Of a stretch of DNA of 25,681 nucleotides, positions 18,386 to 25,681 are shown piece after piece (position 1 is the stretch's first letter; each line of letters opens with the position of its first letter). Source of the stretch: Saprolegnia diclina VS20 (taxonomy: Eukaryota > Oomycota > Saprolegniomycetes > Saprolegniales > Saprolegniaceae); the NCBI RefSeq assembly GCF_000281045.1, contig NW_008246092.1:30389-56069 (forward strand). The letters are read 5' to 3'. The position numbers and the translations under genes were made by a program. The notes beneath the pieces were generated by a model. That model was not told the DNA's origin. It was given only the letters and a program-made list of their open reading frames with translations, and ran no database searches.

Positions 18386-21032
18386 ATGTCGGAGCTTGAG
18401 GTGCGTCGGTCGCTCGCAAGGAGGTGGTGATGCTCATGAGGTCCTGTACTAGGAAGGAAGCGGCTTGGAGCGCCGGCCCAACTATGACCCAACGTACATG
18501 AAGGAAGGGTACCTGCAGAAGAAGGGCCAGCTCCTCAAGGGCTGGAAGAAGCGCTGGTTTGTCTGCGACGGGCGGTCGCTGAGCTACTACATCTCGAGCA
18601 AGGACAAGAAGCCGAACGCGGTCATCCCGCTCGAGTCGGCGTCTGTCCAAGACGGTGGCCTCAGCGAGACGTGGCACTCGCCGCGCATTTACCTCACGGA
18701 CGGCACCAGTGGCACCATGTACTGCCTCTCGGCCGAAGAGAAGGGCGTCGCCTCCGACTGGCTCAGCGTCCTCACAAAGGCCGTCGCGCGCATTCAAGAA
18801 GTCAAGCACAAGCACCGCCTCGAGCGCAACACGAGCGTCGGCGGCACGACCATCACGCCGTTCGACGAAGAAGAGGGGCGGCAAAAGCCGATGAGCCAGC
18901 AGCACGCACCACCGTCGCCGGCGCGCAAGCCCATGACGTCTGAAGCGTCGCGCAGCCGCATACAGCCCACGTCGCAAGCGAGCCACGGCCCCAAGGTGCC
19001 GACGCAGCCGACCAACATTCGTCTCGAAAACCAACTCTCGAGCGCGTCCGAGCTGCTCTCGTGCCTCCTCTTCAACAAGCCGTCGTCGCAGCACCCGCTT
19101 CACTTTCACTTTCATGGCGCCAACAACGGTGTCCGAGTGTCGACGGCGACGCACGGCGCGACGGGCAAGCAGTACGTCCGCGGCAGCGTCGCGATCAAGG
19201 CCTTGCCCTCTGTCGCCCTGCGCATCATCCTCGACCACCAAAAGCGCAACGAGTGGGATGTGCATTTCCCAGTGTCGACGCACGTCGCGACCTACGGCGG
19301 GTCCACCGACCTCATCCACCTCGCAGGCGGCACGCCGTACAACCTCTTTGCCGACCCGCTGGTGGCAACGACCAACACGGCGCTGCCTGCCCTTGGCTGC
19401 GCGGCCCTCTCGACGCTGCTTGCAGGCGACGTGGTGCACTCGGCCTGCGCCGCCGTTCTCGGTGGCCTCGCGTCGAGCATTGATTGGCGGTCGCTTGCTG
19501 TGCCGCGCGATCTGCTCGTCCTCCGTCACGTCTACGAGGCGTCGACGCCCCATGCGAAGCGCAACGACCGCCTCTCGTGCCAGAACGTGCTCGACGCAGT
19601 GGGCATGTCGGCTGTGCCGTCCGCCATGGTGATCCTCGAGATGTCGGTCGCCAACGAGCTCAAGCCCGTCCCGACCGGCGTCGTACGCGGCCACATTGGC
19701 ACGTCGGGATGGCTCGTCGAGCCCCTGGACGCCGAGTCGACGTTATTGACGTATGTGACGGACTTGAACCTCGGCGGGTGGGTGCCCGCGGCTACGATGA
19801 CCAATGTGCTGCACGGCCGCATGCAGATTCTCTCTGCGATTGCCGAGTTTGTGCACCAAGCCAAGATCCACGGCCCGAATTTGGGCTACATTGATGACGA
19901 CGACGACGACGACGACACGCGCGACGCGCCGACGGCGCCGGCCCACGAGACGCACGTGGCCGACGCTAGCTCGTCGGTCTTCCACCCGCGCGACTACTTC
20001 AAGCTCATGCTGCAGATCCCGACGGGTGGCGTCAAGCTGACGGATAAGGAGGTCGCGAAAAAGCAGAACGGCGTGCTCATGGAAGTCATCAAGTCGATGG
20101 GCACCAAGCTCCTTGAAGGCAAGTCGGCTGTGAGTCTCTCGCTGCCCGTGCGCATCTTTGAGCCGCGCTCGATGCTGGAGCGCCTTGTCGACCTCTACTT
20201 GTACGCGCCCAACTACCTCAACCGCGCCGCGGACGCGACCGAGATGCTCGAGCGCTTCAAGCTCACAATGACGTTTGCGATCGCGGGCTGGCACCACGGT
20301 GTTGGCTGCATGAAGCCGTTCAACCCGATTCTCGGCGAGACTTTTGAGGCCGAGTTTGCCGACGGCGCGCAGGTCTATGGCGAGCACACGAGCCACCACC
20401 CGCCGATCAGTTTTCTTCAGATCGTGGGCCAAAAGTACTCGATTTCGGCCCAGTCGATCATGAACGGCTCGATGCAAGGCAACTGCCTCGTCCAAGTGCA
20501 GCAAGGACCGGTGCGCATTTCGTTCAACGACGGCACGCTCATCGAGTGTTCGCTGCCGGGCGTGCGCCTCGGCGGCTTCCTCTGGGGCGACCGCGTCGTG
20601 GACTTTGTCGGCACGATCGTCTTTGAGGACAAGGTGAACGGCCTCCGCTGCGACTTGAAGCTCGACCCGGACTCGAAGAAGGGCATGTTTGCCTCCAACA
20701 AACTGCCGACGGACCGCTTCCGGGGCACGATCACGCGCTTTGGCGACGAGATCTGCGACGTGAGCGGGTCGTGGCTCGAAGACCTCCGTTTTGACGACAC
20801 TATGTACTGGTCACTGCACAAGGATGCGTGCGCGCCGGTGGTGTGGCTCCCGGATGACAAGGTGCTGCCGTCCGACAGCCGGAACCGCCAGGACCTCCGG
20901 TTCCTTGCGCAAGGCGACCTTGAGGAGGCGCAGGAGTGGAAATTGCAGCTCGAGGTACTCCAGCGCAGCGACCGCTCCAAGCGCAAGGACGGGCGCCGTC
21001 CCAACCACTGGACGATGGGCACGTCGCATTAG
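18386..21032 (+). CDS. Oxysterol-binding-related protein with PH, START-like and ORD domains
   Basis: Exons 18386-18400 and 18453-21032 (52-nt intron, GTGCGT donor) give 864 aa. The five-codon first exon supplies MSELE, needed because the long frame has no ATG near its start. A PH domain spans about 22-116 (YMKEGYLQKKGQLLKGWKKR). A START-like domain spans about 195-475, with RDLLVLRHVYE, VRGHIGTSGWLVEPLD and NLGGWVPAA. An eight-residue Asp run follows near residue 487. The OSBP-related domain covers about 530-830, with MKPFNPILGETFE and EHTSHHPP near residue 650, the form here of the EQVSHHPP signature. ORD proteins exchange sterols and PI4P at membrane contacts. START proteins move lipids too. 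A PH domain would target the chain to a phosphoinositide membrane. The N-terminal START annotation is less certain than PH and ORD. Confidence 0.92.
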
Positions 21033-21107
21033 ATGAGACTTGATAACGCGTTGGTTTTGCATCCACCGGCTTCGGCCTTTACTGGTCGTCTTTGCTTTCC
21101 AGCTCAT

Positions 21108-23737
21108 ATGAGTAGCAGCAACTTCAACATGGGCAGCACAATGATATTGCAAAACGGCCGCCGGAGGTGCGATCTTGCGAAGCGTCGGCGGACGATGGCC
21201 AACCCGTGCAAGATCTCGCCCATGACCGACGACCCGACGGCCGAGGTTGGCGCGTTGCAGATCCCATGCGTCTCATAATGCGGTTGCCAGATCCGGCGAA
21301 AGAAGCGCACGGACGATGCGCTGCGCAAGAAGAAGGACGAGCGCAAGCATGCAGCGCGCCGACGCAAGCACGAGAAGCAGCAGGCGGCAGCGACCAAGAT
21401 CCAATCGCTCGTGCGAGGCGCCCAGACCCGCGTGTACATCTCGTCGAGCATTGCGCCCGCGCCGCCCGAGCCGTCTGTCGAAGACAAGCCAGGTTCTTCG
21501 TCCTCGCTACATCTGTGTGCAGCTGACGCAGAATGCATAGCGACACCCGCCGTCGACGTGCCTCGGCTCGTATTGAGGTAGTTGCATGTAGCACCGAGAC
21601 GTATGGTCGGCGACGCCAACTACATAGCGCACTTTGCCACAGCGCAGACGACCTCCACCGGAGTCAGCCGCGCAGTGCGAGGAAGCTGCCAACGTCTGCA
21701 AGTGCCAAGGACCTCTCTTTCGATCGAACACTGGCCAGCAGTCGAGACAAGGCGCCGAGTGCAAGCCGGCCTCCGTCCGCGCGGGCGATAACTCCTAAAA
21801 GCAGCAGCCGCCCTTCGAGTGCGACCAATCTATTAAGCCGACCACCCAGCGCGCTCACTCTCGCCAGTGGCAGCCGTCCACCAAGTGCACGCGACGCAAC
21901 ACCGCCCGCGTACGCATTTGAGACGAGTTTGTCCTTTGATGGTCGTCAGTAGACAGAAGGAGGCGACCGACGGGGACGCGAGGTATGGCGAAGCACGCAC
22001 ATGGCAGCGACGGGACTTTGTCGTTTCGTAGTTCACCCCCGAGCTCTGCTTTGGCCACACCACGCAGCGACGCTGTGAGCCCCAAGCTTGGTACGGCTGC
22101 ACCTTGGATCGTATTGAGCCATCGGGTAGAGTCGGCGGCCACGCGAGTACAAGCCTACTTTCGAGGCTACTCGGTGCGGAAAAACCAAGTCGGAATTGCC
22201 CCGCCTTCTGACGACGACGACGACGACGATGAAGCGCCGCCTGCAGAATTCATTCCCGACACGGAGCGACCGAGCGATGCCAAGGCAGCAGAAGAGGACC
22301 CGCCGACTCCATGGCCGAGTCCGTTGACCCTTGAGTCGTCTCTCGGTGCGACGCAGCACGTCTCGATCGCACAGATGTCAGCGAGTTTTTGTGGTAGACG
22401 TCTCGCAGGACACGACAGAGTCGGTGCTCGCGGCGGGTAGCGTCCGCGTCCTCGTGCTGACGTGGAATCTTCAGGCGCACAAGCCTCCACCGGACCTGTC
22501 GCCACTTTTGCGCCCCGGGACGTGTCACATATACGCGATCGGCACGGAAGAGTGTGTTCAGACGTACGTCTTCTAAGGCGCGTTGCCGGTGGCTCATGTT
22601 TTGACGTAGAATCGCCAAGTCGGTGCTCTTCCAGTCCAAAAAGGAGTGGGAAGACAAAATCCGCGCGACGCTTGGGCCAACAGATTACATCAAATTGCGC
22701 AGCCACGCGCTCACGGCGATGCACAACATGGTATTTGTACACAAAAGTGTCCTTTCGCTGGTCACGAGCCTCGAGTCGGACGCGATCGCGACCGGGATCG
22801 GGAACCAGCTCGGCAACAAAGGTACGCTACTGGTCGATGCTATCGTGATAAATGGGATTCTGTAGGCGGCGTCGGCATCGGCTTTCAACTCGGCCTCACG
22901 CGCTTCGCCTTCATCAACGCGCACTTTGAGGCGCACCAGTCACAACACGCTCTGAAGCGGCGCAACGCCAACTTTGCAAAAATCAACGCCGAGCTCCGGC
23001 TGCTCCCTGTTGCGTACTATGAGACATCCCGCGTTGATCGTCACCAACGACAATCATGTTGATAGAAAGTGCGACGACCGAGTCGGACCGATCTCGGATG
23101 TCTTTGACCGCGTCTTTTGGAGCGGCGACCTCAACTACCGCATCGACGGGACACGGCGCATGATCGAAACCCTCCTTGCGCGTGACATGCACAACGTGAT
23201 CACTTTGAATTCTCGTTATGTTCCGAGTTCTAACACAAGGGCTAGGTGTTACTCGCGAACGACCAGCTCACAAAGGAGCGCGACGCCCAGCGCGTGTTTC
23301 AGGTTTGTAGCGGTTGAGGAACATGTGGGTGGGTGCCCATAGGAGTGATCTAGCGCTTCCACGAAGGCCCGCTGCATTTTCGCCCGACGTACAAGTTTGA
23401 CAAGGGTGCGATATTTCTGATTTGTGGGCGATACCAAGAAGGAAGACGTAGGCTCCGACGCGTACGATACGTCGGCCAAGCAACGAATACCGTCGTGGAC
23501 CGATCGCATACTTTACGCCACGCTCCAGCCGGTACCGAATGTGTTTATTCAGGGTTGAAAAAAATGTGCTAGAATACGATCCAACTACGGTCGTATGAGA
23601 GCCACACGGAGATTCGAACGTCCGACCACCGCCCCGTCTCGGCTGTCTTTGACGTCGCGTTCGCTGGCCACGAACCGCAGTTGCATGCAGCGGCCAAATC
23701 CAACCAAACCAAGAGCGAAGTGTGCAGTGTGCAGTAG
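21108..23737 (+). CDS. IQ-motif inositol polyphosphate 5-phosphatase
   Basis: Twelve exons: 21108-21245, 21291-21577, 21628-21941, 21983-22345, 22398-22563, 22610-22821, 22866-23013, 23066-23195, 23246-23302, 23354-23405, 23452-23531 and 23573-23737. They give 703 aa. Residues 47-82 are Lys/Arg-rich. IQ motifs are at about 83-99 (TKIQSLVRGAQTRVY) and 298-314 (TRVQAYFRGYSVRKN), separated by Ser/Pro repeats of SRPPSA type. The 5-phosphatase domain runs from about 381 (VLVLTWNLQAHKPP) through TEECVQTI, NKGGVGIGF, FWSGDLNYRID (near 560), PSWTDRIL (near 635) and SDHRPVSAVFD (near 666). All catalytic motifs are intact. It should remove the 5-phosphate from phosphoinositides, with calmodulin-like proteins as likely IQ partners. 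Exons 5-12 are strongly supported. Exons 1-4 rest on phase alone, and one intron there (21942-21982) has a weak GTCGTC donor and a GAG acceptor. Confidence 0.88.
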
Positions 23738-23751
23738 ACAACAACAAGGTG

Positions 23752-24543
23752 TCACAACTCGCGTATTGGGTATATCTGGACGAGCGCGCGCTCGAGCGCG
23801 TGGACTTGGGCTTGCAGCGCGGACACCTTTTCGCGTGCCAAGTGGAGCTCGTTGGTTGTTGCATCGAGCCGCACCATGAGTCCCCTCTGGTCCTATACAC
23901 ATCAAGAGTGAACCAAATGCAGGATAAAGAGGGTCGTACTGAGAGCAGTCGCTTGTGCGCGACGTCATTCGACCGTTTTAGCAGCAGGAATTGCGTGGCT
24001 TGCTTGTCCGCCTCCATCGTTGCTTTGGTCCAAAGGGCCCCGAGACGGTGCACCTCGGCTTTGTACTGCGCGACCTGCGCTACTTGATGACGACTTCCTG
24101 TGTGAGATCGAGAACGCATATCGTGCCTGAGCCTGCAAGAGTGCAATCTGTGCGTTGGGCGGGCGCGGTGGAGACGCACGTCTTCTAGTTGCTCATGACA
24201 CCCCTCTATCGATACCAAAGCAAATCTCACGGGGTGGGTATTTGGACACGGGTTTTGTTGGGCTGTAGGTCCTCCGAGCGCACCGCGAGTCGCTCAATGA
24301 GCGAGAGATTCGTCGCGCCCAGAGTTTCGATGGTTGCGTGCATGGCGTGCATCTCTCCCTCGAGCGTTTGCTGCACCTTGTGGAGCTGCGCCAGCTGCGA
24401 CTCCGAGTGCGCTTTCAACGCCTCATAGTCAGCCAAAGCTTGGTCGGCTTCGTGCTTGTGGTATACGCACATGGGGCACTAGAGAGAAGGTAAGACGAGC
24501 ACACGAGCGCTTGGTGTACATTGGGTGGCGCCATAAATCGCAT
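23752..24543 (-). CDS. Small coiled-coil protein
   Basis: Proposed exons, read downward: 24543-24520, 24478-24231, 24184-24118, 24074-23940 and 23892-23752. They give 204 aa in one frame. The N-terminus MRFMAPPNCPMC contains a single CxxC. Two long coiled-coil segments follow: about 13-83 (ADYEALKAHSESQLAQLHKV...) and about 105-200 (VAQYKAEVHRL, LHLAREKVSALQAQVHALER). A Pro/Arg linker separates them. Introns are 41, 46, 43 and 47 nt. The third (24117-24075) would be a GC-AG intron. It is the only choice found that keeps both coils in frame, and it remains uncertain. No family is recognised. A structural or adaptor role is inferred from the coil. It ends 14 nt from the phosphatase stop and starts 48 bp from the next gene. 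Confidence 0.65.
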
Positions 24544-24591
24544 TTTGCTATCGTTCCAAGACAGAAAGGGAAACGCCCACGTTGAAGAGCC
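24544..24591. promoter_or_regulatory. 48-bp bidirectional start-to-start region
   Basis: Only 48 bp lie between the ATG of the coiled-coil gene (minus, 24543) and the ATG of the gene at 24592 (plus). Both promoters and both leaders must share this segment or extend into the opposing coding sequence. No CCAAT or TATA motif is visible in it. Confidence 0.55.
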
Positions 24592-25382
24592 ATGTCGACG
24601 AACCAAGAGGACGACCCGTCGCGCGAGCTTACCAAGGCCGAGGTTGATCTGCAAACAGCAAAAGGTGCGTCGTCATAACGAGATAGTGATAGATTCTCCG
24701 CTTGTGCCGGCACAATCGCATCTTGGTGTCGGCCGCGCGGCAAAAGAAGCTGCAAGCCGACCTCTCGGGCGCTGCACTCACGGCCGCCGAGAAGGCGCGT
24801 CAGAACCACATTGACTTTGTCTCGGACCTCACAGGCCCTGGCGTTGTAGTCGAGGTCCTCACCGAGGTACTTCACGCGTTGATTACCGTGGTTGTTCTCG
24901 GCTCTATTGTGTCGGGTGTGTAGACGACCCGGGGCTGGACAACGCGCGTTGGCTTCGAGGTGCTTGTGGTGCTTCGAGTGGAAGGAATCCAAATGTGTAC
25001 GTAGAAGCACTGGGTCTATATGGACGTGACGTACTCGACCTTGGCGTGGCGGCTCGCGACGTGGCTCTGGGGTACACCCCCGGCGCGGCCAATGGAAAAT
25101 GCCTTTGAGCTCGACCCGCGACACATGCATCTCACGCGCGTCATCACGTTGCTCCCAAAGATGCTTGCAAATAGTGACGAAGAGGCGTCTCCGTGTCTTC
25201 TAATCGAAGACGACGCACATGTCAAGCTCACGCTCCTCTGCACGTCCAAAGAAGAGCAGGCGCGCGTGCTTGATAGCTTGATGAAGCTCGTGCAGCACGC
25301 CAAGAACCGCGCCGAGATCAACAATATACAGAGCGACGACGATGGAAACAACCCCGACGACAACAAGCCCAAAAGAGAATAA
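24592..25382 (+). CDS. Conserved-looking protein of unknown family
   Basis: Proposed exons 24592-24642, 24693-24866, 24924-24959 and 25005-25382 give 212 aa, with introns of 50, 57 and 45 nt. The N-terminal half is helical (ILVSAARQKKLQADLSGAAL, then TAAEKARQNHIDFVSDLTGP). The middle is Trp/aromatic-rich (KHWVYMDVTYSTLAWRLATW), and could be a membrane-associated amphipathic segment. The C-terminus has a helical EEQARVLDSLMKLVQHAKN followed by a charged Asp/Asn/Lys tail. The last two splices are well constrained by phase. The first could instead use the GTGCGT at 24665 with an unusually long 92-nt intron. I recognise no family. It shares a 48-bp start region with the coiled-coil gene. Confidence 0.6.
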
Positions 25383-25559
25383 CAGTTAAGTACTCGACGA
25401 CGAGACGACCAGACCATATCTCACAGGTGGTCGAGTGTGACAGCGACGGCTCATGAAGTGGTCCCAGGACGGGACTGCTCAGGAGTTTGAGGCCAGGGCA
25501 TCAATCATCCATTAGCTTTAACACTCAAGTAGCCACTTTATAGCGCTTATTGTCGACGT

Positions 25560-25629
25560 CGTTGCGCACACTGTTCAACATGCTCAGTACACGACTGGTG
25601 CTTGAGCATGTTGAACAGTTTGCACAACG
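25560..25629. repeat. 27-bp-arm inverted repeat (hairpin)
   Basis: ACTGTTCAACATGCTCA at 25570-25586 is matched perfectly by its reverse complement at 25603-25619 around a 16-nt loop. The arms extend outward to 25560 and 25629 with 25 of 27 positions paired. The length and perfection are far beyond chance. It could be a miniature inverted-repeat element, a relic of a transposon end, or a hairpin in the 3' region of the upstream gene. Confidence 0.85.
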
Positions 25630-25637
25630 AAAACTAG

Positions 25638-25672
25638 TATCCGGACAGTGGAAGCTTTGAATATCCGGACAG
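25638..25672. repeat. Direct repeat of TATCCGGACAG
   Basis: The 11-mer TATCCGGACAG occurs at 25638-25648 and again at 25662-25672, a 24-bp period, 9 bp beyond the inverted repeat. Short direct repeats near an end are typical of the terminal regions of Tc1/mariner-like transposons, where the transposase binds. The window stops before any transposase frame could be seen, so this assignment is only a guess. Confidence 0.7.
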
Positions 25673-25681
25673 GCTGGAATC

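Larger units (their letters stand above)
25383..25681. other. Right-edge non-coding region with repeats
   Basis: These 299 bp follow the last gene. No ORF is convincing. The right half carries a strong inverted repeat and a duplicated 11-mer, both listed separately. The window ends inside this region, so any element they belong to is incomplete. Confidence 0.5.

Noticed and set aside
18312-19694. 460-codon minus-strand ORF over the PH-START-ORD gene
   Set aside because: Opposite-strand shadow of the PH and START coding region; no recognisable domain.
22331-23342. Broken 5-phosphatase fragments in different frames suggesting a pseudogene
   Set aside because: Each frame change falls on a GT...TAG intron of 41-52 nt, and all catalytic motifs are intact after splicing.

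Overview
The window looks like compact nuclear DNA of an oomycete, most likely of the Saprolegnia/Achlya/Aphanomyces group (inference). The evidence is GC-rich, strongly biased codon use, eukaryote-only protein families, and very short spliceosomal introns. I could place 36 coding introns by eye. All are 41-57 nt, donors are mostly GTACG-like, and 29 of the 36 acceptors are TAG. No tRNA, rRNA, CRISPR array or bacterial-type operon signal was seen.

Layout, left to right. (1) An RWP-RK transcription-factor-like gene (+) lies behind a dense cluster of CCAAT boxes. (2) A divergent importin-alpha-like gene (+) has one 51-nt intron and a non-ARM insertion. (3) A START-domain protein with a FYVE-like zinc finger (-). 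(4) Translation initiation factor eIF3 subunit d (-). (5) A La protein (+, 5 exons), whose stop codon overlaps the stop codon of (6) a ten-exon TRAPPC12 gene (-). (7-9) Three same-strand single-pass membrane protein genes in tandem. The outer two share a Cys-rich ectodomain pattern, and the first two share a Tyr/Ser-rich cytoplasmic motif. (10) A PH-START-ORD protein, with two lipid-transfer modules in one chain. (11) A twelve-exon IQ-motif inositol polyphosphate 5-phosphatase (+). (12) A five-exon coiled-coil protein (-) that ends 14 nt from the phosphatase. (13) A four-exon protein of unknown family (+) whose ATG is only 48 bp from the ATG of gene 12. The right edge holds a 27-bp-arm inverted repeat and a short direct repeat, possibly the border of a mobile element.

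Functional themes. Several neighbours concern lipids and membrane traffic: START/FYVE-like, PH-START-ORD, a phosphoinositide 5-phosphatase and TRAPPC12. The others serve RNA or translation (eIF3d, La) and nuclear import. There is no evidence that they form one pathway, and adjacency in compact eukaryotic genomes is weak evidence of shared function.

The most interesting items are the tandem membrane-receptor-like family, the two lipid-transfer domains fused behind a PH domain, the importin alpha that has lost most cargo-binding Trp/Asn pairs, and the extreme 3' and 5' gene packing. Exon joins were found by hand from reading-frame continuity and family similarity, so transcripts should confirm them.
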